Shown: positions 1 through 9,005 of the stretch, one piece after another
How positions within the stretch are numbered: the stretch's first letter is position 1
How the letters are laid out: every line of letters starts with the position of its first letter
DNA from: CAXBMB01 sp963976695
GTDB lineage: Bacteria; Pseudomonadota; Alphaproteobacteria; Kiloniellales; DSM-21159
Reading direction: 5' to 3'
Length of the DNA: 64,000 nucleotides
NCBI GenBank assembly: GCA_963976695.1
Contig: CAXBMB010000008.1
Coordinates: forward strand, 1 to 64,000
Notes under the pieces: model-generated
Told to the model about the DNA's origin: nothing
Database searches by the model: none
The model's input: only the letters and a program-made list of their open reading frames with translations
Made by a program: the position numbers and the translations under genes

Positions 1-1
1 G

Positions 2-3000
2 GGGCGCTTTCCGCTGGAAGCCGGCATCGCGCCGCATTTTCAACTGCTCGATGAGTTGGGCGCGCGGGCCCGCCTGCGCCAAGCCCAAGAGCAGGTGTTC
101 GCCCGGGCCGGGCGGCCGGGCGGGGACAGCCTGCTGGCCGCCTTGGAGGTGATCACCGCGCTGGTCAACGAACTGGACTTCGCCGAGGTGATCAACGGCG
201 TGATCCGCGAGCGCGGCCAGATCACCCGGCTGCTCCAGGCCCACGGCTCGGTCGCGGCGGCGGCGGCGGTGCTGGCGGACCGGCTAGGGGTTGACCCGGC
301 GGTGGAACCGGCGGACGTCGTTCTGGCGGCCTGCCAAGACCAAGCCTGCGCCCTGGCGGACCTGCGGTCCGCCGCCCAAGCGCTGTTGCGCGGGTCTGTC
401 ACCGATCAACGGACCGGCGACGCCATCGCCGCCTGGACGGCCGCCGATCCCACGCGCCGCCGCGACCTCTGGGACGACTATCTCAGGGCCTTCTTCACCG
501 CCAACGGCAGCCGCCGCGCCAAGTTGGCGACCCAGAAGCTCTTGGCGACGCAGCCGGAGTTGGAAGAGATTTTGGCCCGGGAAGCCGACCGGCTGGCGGA
601 TCTGCGTCAGGCGGTCAATGCCCAGATCCTGTTCCAAGCCAGCCGCGCGCTGCTGTTGCTCGGGTCGGAAATTCTGGCGATCTATGAACGGCAGAAGCGC
701 GACCGCGCGCTGCTGGACTACGACGACCTGATCCTGATCACCCGGGACTTGCTGCAACGTCAAGGACTGTCGGCCTGGGTGCTGTTCAAGCTGGATGGCG
801 GGCTGGACCATCTGTTGATCGACGAGGCCCAAGACACCAATCCGGAGCAGTGGGAGGTGGTGCGGGCGCTCACCACTGACTTCTTCGTCGGACAGGGAGC
901 GGCCGAGGACCATCGCCCGGGCGCGGCCCTGGACCGCACCATCTTCGCGGTCGGCGACCCCAAGCAGTCGATCTACTCCTTCCAACGCGCCGACCCGGCG
1001 CAGTTCGCGGCCATGCAGCGCTACTTCGGCGACCGGGTAAGGGCCGCGCACCGCCCCTGGGCGCCGGTGGCCTTGAGCCATTCCTTCCGCTCAACCGCGG
1101 TGGTGCTGGAAGCCGTTGACACGGTCTTTGCCGCGGCGGCCAATCAGGAGGGGCTTACCTTCGGCGAGCGCTGGCGCGACCACGCCCCGGTGCGGGTCGG
1201 CCAGGCCGGTCTGGTGGAACTTTGGCCCCCGGCCGCGCCGGACGAACAGCAAGGAGAAGACCCCTGGGCGCCGCCGACCCAGCGCAGCGGCGAAGCCCAT
1301 CCACGGGCCCGCCTGGCCCGGTTGATCGCGCAGAAAATCGCCCATTGGACCCAGGATCCGCAGACCGCGCCCGGTCGGGAGTCCTGGCTGTCGGCGCAAG
1401 ATCGTCCGGTGCGGCCCGGCGATATCCTGATCCTGGTGCGCCGCCGCAACGCCTTTGTCGAAGAGGTGGTGCGCGAGTTGAAAAATCGCCAGGTGCCGGT
1501 GGCCGGCGTGGACCGAATGATCCTGACCGAGCAGCTGGCGGTGATGGATCTGGTCGCCTTGGGCCGTTGCCTGTTGCTGCCCGAAGACGACCTGACCCTG
1601 GCAACGGTGCTCAAATCCCCGCTGATCGGCCTGAGCGAAGACCAACTTTTCACCCTGGCCCACGCGCGACGCGGCTCGCTTTGGTCTTGCTTGGCCCAGA
1701 TGGCCGGGGCCCAGGCGTCGCACAGCCTCCCGGACCGGGACGCGCCGGCGGCTGTCGATTTCGCCACCGCCTATAACCGCCTGCGCGCCTGGGCGGCGCG
1801 GATCGACTATGTCCGTCCCTTCGAGTTCTATGCCGACCTGCTGGCCCAGGGCGGCCGCAAGGCTCTGTTGACCCGTTTGGGGCCGGAGGCCGCCGATCCG
1901 ATCGAGGAGTTTCTGTCGCTCGCCGTTGCCTATGAATCAGAAGCCGTGCCCAGCCTGGAGGGATTTCTGTTCTGGCTGGCGGCCGGCGAACAGCAGATCA
2001 AGCGGGATATGGAGGTCGGCGGCAACCTGGTCCGGGTCATGACGGTCCACGGCGCCAAGGGCCTGCAAGCGCCGATTGTCTTCCTGCCCGATACCCTGCA
2101 GAAGCCGGCGCCGCGGGAAAAACTTTTCTGGCTGGCCGACGGGGCGAACCCCCGGCTGCCGCTGTGGCAGGCCCGCAGCGCGCTGGACGAACCGCTGTCG
2201 CGCGCGGCCAAACAGCGCTTGGCGATCTCGCAGGACGAAGAGTACCGCCGGTTGCTCTATGTGGCCCTTACCCGCGCCGAAGACCGGCTTTATGTCTGCG
2301 GCTGGAACGGTCGGCAGGCCGCCCCGGCGGGTAACTGGTATCAAATGGTGCAGGAAAGCCTCGCGAAAACCCCGGACGCGGCGGTGGCCTTCGACTTCAC
2401 CGAGGTGATCGCCGGCGGGTGGTCCGGGCCCGGTTGGCGGCGTCGAACCGCCCAGGTGGCGGCGCGCGAACAGCCGCCGGCCCCAAACCCAACCGTGGGG
2501 CAAACCGGCGCGGAGCGGGCTGGGGAGACCACGGGAGAAACCGCTGAGAAGACCGCCGAATTGGGCGCAGCACCCCAGGCCGGCGCGCTGCCCAGCTGGA
2601 TTGCACGACCCGCGCCGACGGAGGCCAGCCCGACACGGCCGCTGACCCCCTCCAAGCCCAGTGATCCCGATCCCCCCTTGCTCTCGCCGCTGGGCGCGGA
2701 CAATGGCCGGCGCTTTCAACGGGGGCGGCTGGTGCACCGGTTGTTGCAAAGCCTGCCCGATCTGCCTGAATCGCAGTGGCAGGCCGCCGTGGCGCGCTTT
2801 CTGGCGACCCCGGCCCATCGGCTGACCCCGGCGCAGCAGGCTGACATCGCGGCGGAAACCCTGGCTGTTTTGCGGCAGCCCGAACTGCAGGCGCTGTTCG
2901 GGCCCGACAGCCGCGCCGAGGTGCCGGTGGTGGGCCTGATCCAGTCCGGAAACGGCGGCGAAGTGGTGTCCGGCCAGATCGATCGCCTTTGCGTCGATTC

Positions 3001-3214
3001 GGAAAAGGTTCTGGTCCTGGACTACAAAACCCAGCGGCAGGCCCACGACGACCCCAACCAGGTGCCGCGCGGCTATCTGCGACAAATGGCCAGTTACAAG
3101 GCCTTGCTGACGAAAGTTTATCCCGGCAAAGAGGTTCACTGCGCCTTGCTTTGGACCGACGGTCCGCGCTACATGCCGTTGCCCGATGACCTGCTGCGAC
3201 GCCACATGCCTTGA
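2..3214 (+). CDS. addA: AddA helicase-nuclease subunit, 5' end outside window
   Basis: Subunit of the AddAB enzyme that unwinds and resects double-strand breaks for RecA-dependent repair. The frame is open from base 2, and the first residues (GRFPLEAGIAPHF) match the AddA interior, so about 100 N-terminal residues including the Walker A loop lie upstream; the TTG at 56 is not the start. Visible UvrD-type motifs are DEAQDT (about residue 274 of the visible part), VGDPKQSIY (about 316), SHSFRST, VMTVHGAKGLQ and LLYVALTRAEDRL. A C-terminal RecB-like nuclease domain carries GQIDRL and LDYKTQR, the Asp and Asp-x-Lys metal and catalytic residues. A low-complexity T/A/P-rich linker separates helicase and nuclease parts. 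addB is expected just upstream; trxA follows after 140 bp. Confidence 0.95.
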   Translation, partial: GRFPLEAGIAPHFQLLDELGARARLRQAQEQVFARAGRPGGDSLLAALEVITALVNELDFAEVINGVIRERGQITRLLQAHGSVAAAAAVLADRLGVDPAVEPADVVLAACQDQACALADLRSAAQALLRGSVTDQRTGDAIAAWTAADPTRRRDLWDDYLRAFFTANGSRRAKLATQKLLATQPELEEILAREADRLADLRQAVNAQILFQASRALLLLGSEILAIYERQKRDRALLDYDDLILITRDLLQRQGLSAWVLFKLDGGLDHLLIDEAQDTNPEQWEVVRALTTDFFVGQGAAEDHRPGAALDRTIFAVGDPKQSIYSFQRADPAQFAAMQRYFGDRVRAAHRPWAPVALSHSFRSTAVVLEAVDTVFAAAANQEGLTFGERWRDHAPVRVGQAGLVELWPPAAPDEQQGEDPWAPPTQRSGEAHPRARLARLIAQKIAHWTQDPQTAPGRESWLSAQDRPVRPGDILILVRRRNAFVEEVVRELKNRQVPVAGVDRMILTEQLAVMDLVALGRCLLLPEDDLTLATVLKSPLIGLSEDQLFTLAHARRGSLWSCLAQMAGAQASHSLPDRDAPAAVDFATAYNRLRAWAARIDYVRPFEFYADLLAQGGRKALLTRLGPEAADPIEEFLSLAVAYESEAVPSLEGFLFWLAAGEQQIKRDMEVGGNLVRVMTVHGAKGLQAPIVFLPDTLQKPAPREKLFWLADGANPRLPLWQARSALDEPLSRAAKQRLAISQDEEYRRLLYVALTRAEDRLYVCGWNGRQAAPAGNWYQMVQESLAKTPDAAVAFDFTEVIAGGWSGPGWRRRTAQVAAREQPPAPNPTVGQTGAERAGETTGETAEKTAELGAAPQAGALPSWIARPAPTEASPTRPLTPSKPSDPDPPLLSPLGADNGRRFQRGRLVHRLLQSLPDLPESQWQAAVARFLATPAHRLTPAQQADIAAETLAVLRQPELQALFGPDSRAEVPVVGLIQSGNGGEVVSGQIDRLCVDSEKVLVLDYKTQRQAHDDPNQVPRGYLRQMASYKALLTKVYPGKEVHCALLWTDGPRYMPLPDDLLRRHMP

Positions 3215-3354
3215 CGCTGGGGCAAGGGCGTACCCATATTGGGGGCAACTTGGTCGAAAACCGTGGGGCGTCTTCGAACGATCCTGGAACACTTCCTTGG
3301 CCCACCGGTGACCCACCGGTAGCCCCCGACCACCCACAGATGACTGGAATGAAC

Positions 3355-3678
3355 ATGTCCACCACCACCGCTGTCAGCGATACCAGCTTTGAAGCCGACG
3401 TCCTGAAGTCCGACCGGCCCGTTGTTGTGGATTTCTGGGCCGAATGGTGCGGTCCCTGTAAGATGATCGCGCCGGCCTTGGAAGAAATCGCCAGCGATCT
3501 TGGCGATAAGATCTCCGTGGCCAAGATGAACATCGACGACAACCCCAACACACCGGCCAAGTTCGGCGTGCGCGGCATTCCCACCCTGATGCTTTTCAAG
3601 GATGGTCAGGTTGCCGCCACCAAGGTCGGGGCGCTGCCGAAGAATCAGCTGCAGGAATGGATCGAAGGCAACCTCTAA
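3355..3678 (+). CDS. trxA: Thioredoxin 1
   Basis: Cytoplasmic dithiol-disulfide reductase of 107 residues. The active site WCGPCK has Cys32 and Cys35, and the cis-proline loop GIPT (Pro76) is present. Length and fold match classic TrxA without signal peptide. ATG codons at 3340, 3349 and 3355 are in frame; 3355 is chosen because a GGA lies 6 nt upstream and MSTTTAVSDTSFE aligns with the usual N-terminus. The longer frame back to 3211 overlaps the addA stop and has no thioredoxin features. A strong terminator follows. Confidence 0.95.
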   Translation: MSTTTAVSDTSFEADVLKSDRPVVVDFWAEWCGPCKMIAPALEEIASDLGDKISVAKMNIDDNPNTPAKFGVRGIPTLMLFKDGQVAATKVGALPKNQLQEWIEGNL

Positions 3679-3715
3679 GCCTGCAACGGCTGCAAGGCTC
3701 AGCAAGATAACAGAC

Positions 3716-3749
3716 AAAAGGCCCGCGCGGGAAACCGCCTGGGCCTTTT
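3716..3749 (+). terminator. Rho-independent terminator of trxA
   Basis: A 15-bp stem with 13 matched pairs (AAAAGGCCCGCGCGG against CCGCCTGGGCCTTTT) closes on a GAAA tetraloop at 3731-3734 and ends in TTTT. It lies 38 nt after the trxA stop and 29 nt before the stop of the convergent oxidoreductase, so it may serve both strands. Confidence 0.85.
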
Positions 3750-3777
3750 GCTTGAGGTTTTCGTCTCTGAGCAGCGG

Positions 3778-4785
3778 TTAGTGGAAGCCGTCGAGCACAT
3801 TCTTGCCGATGACCCGGCCGCTCTCTTGCAGCGAATGGGCCGCCTTGAGCGTTTCGACGCTGATTTTCCCGAGATTGTTGGTCACCGTGGAACGCAGCGT
3901 GCCGTCATCAATCAGTTCCGACACCCGATTGAGCAAGTCATGCTGCTTTTCGATGTCGTCGGTATGGAACATGGCGCGCGCGAACATGAATTCCCAGCTG
4001 ATGGTCAGGGCTTTGGGTTTGCCCAAATTGATGTCCAGCGACTGGGGATCATCGATCAGCGTGAGATGACCGCGCGGCTTGATAAGCTCGATGATGGCGG
4101 GAAAATGCCCCTCTGTTCCGGTAAGCGCGGCAACGTAGCGCGGCTCGAGCCCCAGGGCCTTAACTTGATCGACCAGCGACTCACGGTGGTTGATCACCTG
4201 GTCGGCGCCCATTTGCTGAACCCACTGCACGGTTTCCGGGCGCGACGCCGTGGCGATCACGGTCAACCCGGTGAGCTGCTTGGCGAGTTGAATGAGAATC
4301 GACCCAACCCCTCCCGCGCCGCCGATGATCAGCAGACTCTCGCCCTTGCCTGCGCCTTCCGTCAACGCAAAGGAATCGAACAGAATTTCCCAGGCGGTAA
4401 TTGAAGTCAGCGGAAAACCGGCCGCGTCGGCGAAGCCGAGGGATTTCGGCTTTTTCCCGACGATCCGCTCGTCAACGGCATGCAGCTCGGCGTTGGTGCC
4501 CGGCCGGACGATATCACCGGCGTAATAGACCTCATCGCCGACGTTAAAGTTGCCGACAGCGCCGCCAACTTTCCGAACAACGCCGGCGGCGTCATAGCCG
4601 ATGACCTTGCTGCCCTTTTCCGGCGCCACATTGGCGCGGACTTTCACATCCACGGGATTAACCGAAATCCCTCGAACCTCGACCAAAAGATCCCGTGGTC
4701 CCAATTCCGGTATCGCTGTTTCAAATTCGACCAGCGCGTCCGGCGCGGTGATCAGCCCGGCCTGGTTGTATCCGATTGCCTTCAT
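3778..4785 (-). CDS. Zinc-binding alcohol dehydrogenase family (quinone-oxidoreductase-like) protein
   Basis: Medium-chain dehydrogenase/reductase of 335 residues, probably an NADPH-dependent reductase of enones or quinones. It has an N-terminal GroES-like domain with SVNPVDVKVR and GYDAAGVV, then a Rossmann fold with GGAGGVGS at about 155-162. The clustered Cys zinc ligands of classical alcohol dehydrogenases are not seen. ATG at 4785 is preferred: an AAGAAAG precedes it and MKAIGYNQAG is the family's usual N-terminus; the frame further upstream is not conserved in style. Divergent to a LysR gene, which probably controls it. The physiological substrate is not predictable. Confidence 0.85.
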   Translation of the reverse strand: MKAIGYNQAGLITAPDALVEFETAIPELGPRDLLVEVRGISVNPVDVKVRANVAPEKGSKVIGYDAAGVVRKVGGAVGNFNVGDEVYYAGDIVRPGTNAELHAVDERIVGKKPKSLGFADAAGFPLTSITAWEILFDSFALTEGAGKGESLLIIGGAGGVGSILIQLAKQLTGLTVIATASRPETVQWVQQMGADQVINHRESLVDQVKALGLEPRYVAALTGTEGHFPAIIELIKPRGHLTLIDDPQSLDINLGKPKALTISWEFMFARAMFHTDDIEKQHDLLNRVSELIDDGTLRSTVTNNLGKISVETLKAAHSLQESGRVIGKNVLDGFH

Positions 4786-5093
4786 TTTGCTGTCTTTCTT
4801 TGTTGCTGTCTGACGCGCGCCGCTATCCGGCGCCCAGGAAATGTGACGGGCGAGTGCGCCCTTGCGGGTGATCGACCTGACAAGCAGCGCTGTTTGCTTC
4901 GACGCCATTGGTGGATCCGATGATCGTGTTGGACTTTCAGCAGCTCCCCCACCCGAGACTTCGGGCCGTCCAGCGGCGGCGGGGCGACGCAAGACTTGGG
5001 AATAATTTAAATTCCTCATGGAAGTTCGCTTGTCTATGAGTAATTATGGGTGTAGATGATTAATAAGTAAAATTGATAATTGAACTAGAACCG
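4786..5093. promoter_or_regulatory. Divergent oxidoreductase/LysR promoter region
   Basis: 308 bp without a gene. The half next to the LysR start is AT-rich, unlike the surrounding DNA (around 5000-5090). It contains the dyad GGAAT-N7-ATTCC at 4999-5015 and repeated TAAT/ATTA runs, fitting LysR-type operators and overlapping promoters. No single -35/-10 pair is convincing. Confidence 0.4.
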
Positions 5094-6053
5094 ATGAGCA
5101 AAACAGATAGATCACAATTCAAGCTGGAGACCGACCTTATCAGTTTGCGCTCGCTGGTCGCGGTGGTGGAAGAAGGCGGTTTCTCGGCGGCGGTAAAACG
5201 GATCAACCGCACACAGTCGGCAATCAGCCTTCAAATCGCCAAGCTGGAAGAGCGGTTGAACACCAAGCTTCTGGAGCGCACCAGTCGCACCATAGCCGTA
5301 ACGCCGGCTGGCGAAGTCTTTGTCAGCTACGCCCGTCGGATTCTTGAACTGGCCGATGAGGCTATCTTGGCCGTTACCGCGCCAGAGGAAACAACGCTGC
5401 TGCGTGTGGGGTTCGCGGAATATCTTGTCCCACAGCACTTGCACACCTTGCTGGCCAGTTTTCGGCGGGCGCACCCGAATTGCGACCTCAGCTTGGTGCT
5501 GGGGTCCGGGGCAACCTTGATTGAGGCGATGGCCCGCGGTGAGCTTGATCTCGTCTTCGCCGGTCCGGAGGCCGACAATGGCCAGATACTATGGGAAGAA
5601 CCTTTGGTCTGGGCCGGAACAAGCAACCTCGCGGCCGACCCGACCGCTCCGATCGAGCTTGTTCTGATGCATCCGCCCTGTAGCTACCGGAAGATCGCTT
5701 TCGATGCGCTCGCCAAGACAGCGACGCGGTGGAAGCTTTCAATCGACGCCAACTCGGTGCAGGCGGTTCAATCGGCGATCCGCGCCGGGTTGGGCGTCAG
5801 CGTGCTGCCACTTTCCGCCGTTCAGGAAGACATGCCGCTTCTCGCCGATGGCTTGCCCGAACTGCCGAACACGTCGGTGATGAGCTACGTCAGCAACGAT
5901 CTGTCCCATCCCTATGTGCAACGCTTCATCGACTTCCTCCTCGCCTGTATCGAAGGCCGTGTCGAGAATCGCCGGCATATTATGTTTCGCAGCGGGCTAA
6001 GCGGGGCAAGCGGGGTAAATGAGACGGTGGATTCGCGCCCGACGGTGAACTGA
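5094..6053 (+). CDS. LysR family transcriptional regulator
   Basis: 319 residues. The N-terminal winged helix-turn-helix covers about residues 14-75 (LISLRSLVAVVEEGGF, RTQSAISLQIAKLEERL, LLERTSRTIAVTPAG), followed by a periplasmic-binding-like effector domain (LRVGFAEYLVP, ELDLVFAGPEA, AIRAGLGVSVLP). ATG 5094 is chosen over the TTG at 5073. Divergent from the oxidoreductase 308 bp away, so the oxidoreductase is the likely target. Effector unknown. A copy of the dispersed palindromic element follows the stop by 13 nt and can act as terminator. Confidence 0.9.
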   Translation: MSKTDRSQFKLETDLISLRSLVAVVEEGGFSAAVKRINRTQSAISLQIAKLEERLNTKLLERTSRTIAVTPAGEVFVSYARRILELADEAILAVTAPEETTLLRVGFAEYLVPQHLHTLLASFRRAHPNCDLSLVLGSGATLIEAMARGELDLVFAGPEADNGQILWEEPLVWAGTSNLAADPTAPIELVLMHPPCSYRKIAFDALAKTATRWKLSIDANSVQAVQSAIRAGLGVSVLPLSAVQEDMPLLADGLPELPNTSVMSYVSNDLSHPYVQRFIDFLLACIEGRVENRRHIMFRSGLSGASGVNETVDSRPTVN

Positions 6054-6066
6054 GCCGCGACAGCGC

Positions 6067-6110
6067 GATCAACAGAGACGAAGCGCAACGCGCTTCTTTC
6101 TCCGTCGATC
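6067..6110 (+). repeat. Dispersed palindromic element, copy A
   Basis: Imperfect 44-nt inverted repeat running from GATCAAC to GTCGATC. The core hairpin is GAAGCGC-aac-GCGCTTC (6080-6096), followed by TTTCTCC. The two arms match along almost the whole length when one gap is allowed. It lies between the LysR stop and the stop of the convergent monooxygenase gene, and is followed by the GATCCGACTCT motif. Confidence 0.75.
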
Positions 6111-6120
6111 CGACTCTCGG

Positions 6121-6465
6121 TTACCCGTGATAGGCGCGCGAATCCTCCGGGGCCTGCGCCCGGTCTTTCATGCCATAGTCCCGGATCACCGACGTGACCC
6201 GAAGCCGGTAGTCGGCAAAGACGCCGCCGCGTCCCTTGGCCTGGGTTTGCCGGTGAGCGGCGCTGTTGCGCCAGGCGCTCACCGCCGCCGCGTCCCGCCA
6301 AAACGACAGCGACAGGAGTTTTCCCGGTTCGCTCAAGCTTTCAAAGCGTTCCACCGAGATGAAGCCGTCGCGTTGCAACAAATCGTCGCGGAGCGCTGCG
6401 GCCAGATCCAAATAGGCGTCTTTCTGACCCGCGGCGGGCCACACTTCAAAAATTACGGCGATCAT
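6121..6465 (-). CDS. Antibiotic biosynthesis monooxygenase (ABM) domain protein
   Basis: 114-residue protein of the dimeric alpha-beta barrel ABM superfamily. It begins MIAVIFEVWPAAG, with the typical RDDLLQRDGFISVERFES, LLSLSFWRDAAAVSAWRN and HRQTQAKGR blocks over residues 1-100. Members act as small cofactor-free monooxygenases or haem-degrading/stress proteins; the substrate here is unknown. Start at 6465 follows the domain; the upstream frame is composition-biased non-coding sequence. Divergent to an ArsR-like regulator gene 258 bp away, suggesting that regulator controls it. Confidence 0.85.
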   Translation of the reverse strand: MIAVIFEVWPAAGQKDAYLDLAAALRDDLLQRDGFISVERFESLSEPGKLLSLSFWRDAAAVSAWRNSAAHRQTQAKGRGGVFADYRLRVTSVIRDYGMKDRAQAPEDSRAYHG

Positions 6466-6673
6466 CGGGAAGCTCCATGAAAACGGTGAGGAATTGGGTG
6501 AGGGCGGCAAAGCATCGGTCGGACGCAAGCGCATCTCTCGAAATTCACGGCCATCATAGAACAGCGCCGGGGGCGCGCCCAAGCGCGGATCGCCGGGAGG
6601 GAGTTTTCTTGCCGCCGACCCTCGCAATTTTTGCCGGCCGACGGGCAAGGACCGCCGAAGTCTGAGCTTGAAC

Positions 6674-6692
6674 GGGATCACGTTGTGATTCC
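6674..6692. promoter_or_regulatory. Candidate operator of the ArsR-like regulator
   Basis: Inverted repeat GGGATCAC-gtt-GTGATTCC (7 of 8 pairs) 32 nt upstream of the regulator start, inside the divergent intergenic region. Dyads of this size are typical of winged-helix dimers. The assignment is by position only. Confidence 0.4.
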
Positions 6693-6723
6693 ATTTGCAG
6701 CGATTTGACTCTAATCTGACGCC

Positions 6724-7428
6724 ATGACCAACGACCCAGACAGCTTCGACACCGCCGCCCTGTTGGCCGATCCGGTCCGCGCCGCCTTGCTCGCCGCGCT
6801 GGTCGACGGCCCGGCGCTGACGGCCACGGAATTGAGTCAAATCGCTGGAATCTCCGCGCAAAGCGCCGCGCGTCAGCTCAAGCAAATGGTCGAGACCGAC
6901 CTGCTCACGTTGGAAAAATACAGCGGCGCCCGATACTTCCGGCTCTGTTCGCCGGCGCTGGCCCAAGCCCTGGAAGCCCATGCGGTGCGCGCCGCCGCCG
7001 GCAGCGCGCGGCCCACGGCCCGGCCCGGTCCGCGGGACCCCGCCCTGCGGCAGGCCCGAAGCTGCTACGACCACCTCGCCGGCGCCCAAGGCGTGGCGAT
7101 GGCGCAGGCGCTGCTCGACCGGGGTTATCTTCGCCCCAGCGACAGGGACTTCCAGATCACCGCCACCGGCGAGATCTTTTTTCACGCCTGGGGCCTGGAT
7201 CTGACGGCCGTGCGCCGCCAACGGCGGGTCTTTGCCCGGCACTGCCTGGACTGGAGCGAACGACGCCCCCATATCGGCGGCGCTTTCGGGGCCGCGCTGC
7301 TGGCCCACCTCGTCAGCCAGGGCTGGGCAAGACAGGAAGCCGACAGCCGTCGGGTTGAGATCACCGCCAAGGGCAGCCGGGCGCTGGCCGCCCTGACGGC
7401 GCCTCGACCGCAACACCAGAACCCATAG
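6724..7428 (+). CDS. ArsR-like winged-helix transcriptional regulator
   Basis: 234 residues. The N-terminal third is a winged helix: LLADPVRAALLAALVDG, TATELSQIAGISAQSAARQLKQMVETDLLTLEK, then the wing SGARYFRL. The C-terminal half (CLDWSERRPHIGGAFGAALLAHLV) resembles the extension of long ArsR-type regulators. No cluster of Cys or His metal ligands is obvious, so metal sensing is doubtful. ATG start at 6724. The divergent ABM gene is the likely partner. Confidence 0.8.
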   Translation: MTNDPDSFDTAALLADPVRAALLAALVDGPALTATELSQIAGISAQSAARQLKQMVETDLLTLEKYSGARYFRLCSPALAQALEAHAVRAAAGSARPTARPGPRDPALRQARSCYDHLAGAQGVAMAQALLDRGYLRPSDRDFQITATGEIFFHAWGLDLTAVRRQRRVFARHCLDWSERRPHIGGAFGAALLAHLVSQGWARQEADSRRVEITAKGSRALAALTAPRPQHQNP

Positions 7429-7476
7429 CAAGGCCATCGCCCGGCCCGGTTTCACTGCCAGAATAAGGAAGAATTC

Positions 7477-8346
7477 ATGCCCAATTCCTTGCAAATCCTA
7501 ACCTATCACGACGGCCAATGGCAGCAAGGCAGCGTGCCGGTCATCAAGTCGGCGGACCACTGCACCTGGGGCGGAACGACGGTGTTTGACGGCGCGCGCG
7601 CCTACCAGGGCCTGACCCCGGATCTGGATCTTCACTGCGCGCGGGTCAACCGTTCCGCCGAGATCATGGGCCTGACACCCAGCCACGACAGCGCCCGCAT
7701 CGTCGAGCTGGCGCTGGAGGGCTTGCGCCGCTTTCCCAAGGACAGCGCGGTCTATATCCGGCCGCTTTACTGGTCGGTGGACCGGGGCCTGGGATTTATC
7801 ATCCCCGACCCACAAACTGCGGAATTCTGTTTGACGCTGGAAGAGGTGCCCATGCCGCCGCCGGAGACCAGCGCCACTTTGACGACAACCCAATTCTGCC
7901 GCCCGCTGCTTTCAATGGCGACGGTGGACGCCAAGGCGGCCTGTCTCTACCCCAACAACATCCGGATGATGCGCGAAGCCCAGGCGAAGGGCTTCACCAA
8001 CGCCCTGGTCGCCGACCCGCTGGGCAACGTGGCGGAAACGGCAACCTCGAATGTTTTCATGGTCAAGGACGGCGCGGTTTTCACCCCGGTGCCCAACGGC
8101 ACCTTTCTCAACGGCATCACCCGCCAGCGCCATATCAAGCTGCTGCGGGCCGCCGGCATAACGGTCCACGAGAGCGTGCTAACCTTTGACGATTTCCGAC
8201 AGGCCGATGAAGTCTTTCTTTCCGGCAACCTCACCAAGATCACCGCGGTGACCGCCTTCGACGAGGTCCGCTATCCGATCGGCCCGATCACCGGCAGGGC
8301 CCGGGAACTCTATTGGGACTGGGCGGCGTCGCTGCCCAAAAACTGA
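7477..8346 (+). CDS. Branched-chain-amino-acid aminotransferase-like class IV protein
   Basis: 289-residue PLP enzyme of the fold type IV BCAT / D-amino-acid aminotransferase / aminodeoxychorismate lyase superfamily. Family blocks visible: WGGTTVFDGARAYQG near residue 30, YIRPLYW, VDAKAACLYPNNI with the Schiff-base lysine, ETATSNVFMVKDG, TFLNGITRQRHI and DEVFLSGNLTKI. The shape is closest to branched-chain aminotransferases, but substrate cannot be settled among the class IV enzymes. ATG start has an AAGGAA 6 nt upstream. The regulator gene ends 48 bp upstream on the same strand. Confidence 0.85.
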   Translation: MPNSLQILTYHDGQWQQGSVPVIKSADHCTWGGTTVFDGARAYQGLTPDLDLHCARVNRSAEIMGLTPSHDSARIVELALEGLRRFPKDSAVYIRPLYWSVDRGLGFIIPDPQTAEFCLTLEEVPMPPPETSATLTTTQFCRPLLSMATVDAKAACLYPNNIRMMREAQAKGFTNALVADPLGNVAETATSNVFMVKDGAVFTPVPNGTFLNGITRQRHIKLLRAAGITVHESVLTFDDFRQADEVFLSGNLTKITAVTAFDEVRYPIGPITGRARELYWDWAASLPKN

Positions 8347-8374
8347 CCGCTCCGACCGACGATGGCGCGCCGGG

Positions 8375-8398
8375 CGCGGCAAGCCGCGAGGCTGTTTT
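8375..8398 (+). terminator. Weak terminator after the aminotransferase gene
   Basis: Stem CGCGGC-aa-GCCGCG (8375-8388), then AGGCTGTTTTCGG. The T-run is short and separated from the stem, so the call is weak. Confidence 0.3.
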
Positions 8399-8402
8399 CG
8401 GC

Positions 8403-8798
8403 TCAACTCGGCGCTGTGCGGGGCGGCCCCTTCAATTCAATAACGTTGCCTTCGGGATCCTGCAGATAGAGCGAAGGGCCCGTGCCCTGTGCGCCGTAGC
8501 GCTCGCCCACCTCACCGGCCGCCACCCCGTGGTCGCTCAAATGAGCCCGCAGCGCGGCGGCCTCGAAGGGCTCGATCCGCAAGGCGAAATGATCGAGGTT
8601 TCGTCCCTCGAGCGCGTCGTCGGGCTTGCGCTGCTGCAGGTCGATCAGCGAGTCGCCGGCGCGCAATTGCACCAGCCCGATGCGCTCGACCCGGCGCTCG
8701 ACGCGACAGCCCAGTACGTCAACATAGAAGTCAACGGCCAGTTCCAGATCGTCCACGACCAACACCAGATGATCCAGGCCCTTGACGGTAAAGGTCAT
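8403..8798 (-). CDS. VOC family (glyoxalase/dioxygenase fold) protein
   Basis: 131 residues with two beta-alpha-beta-beta-beta modules. Likely metal ligands are His10 in GLDHLVLVV, His in LDHFALRIE, and Glu in NVIELKGP near the C-terminus; the sequence YLQDPEGNVIELK is diagnostic of the superfamily. Members include glyoxalases, extradiol dioxygenases and fosfomycin-resistance-like proteins. Nothing here allows a substrate call. It converges on the aminotransferase gene, with 56 bp between stops. Confidence 0.88.
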   Translation of the reverse strand: MTFTVKGLDHLVLVVDDLELAVDFYVDVLGCRVERRVERIGLVQLRAGDSLIDLQQRKPDDALEGRNLDHFALRIEPFEAAALRAHLSDHGVAAGEVGERYGAQGTGPSLYLQDPEGNVIELKGPPRTAPS

Positions 8799-8906
8799 GG
8801 CGACTCTCCCTTATAGCAGCGATTGCGGCGGTTGCGCGGCCACGGTCCGCACCAACCGATTGATAGATAATAAAAGCTGTTCCTTTGGTTATTTAGGAAA
8901 GTTAAA

Positions 8907-8936
8907 CGGCCCGGCAAGAGCTTTCTCGCCGGGCCG
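8907..8936 (-). terminator. Terminator of the CurA-like reductase gene
   Basis: Perfect 9-bp stem CGGCCCGGC / GCCGGGCCG with a 12-nt loop. Read on the minus strand it ends in TTTAACTTT. It lies 70 nt beyond the reductase stop and upstream of the VOC gene. Confidence 0.6.
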
Positions 8937-9005
8937 CTGTTTGCCCTCGTGCGGCGCGCCCGCCCGGGCTGACGTCTCGCCGTCGCCGGGCGGCCGACCG
9001 GCGGG

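Noticed and set aside
1937..3337. 466-codon minus-strand open frame opposite addA
   Set aside because: Shadow of high-GC coding sequence: the plus strand has all AddA motifs, and this frame has none.
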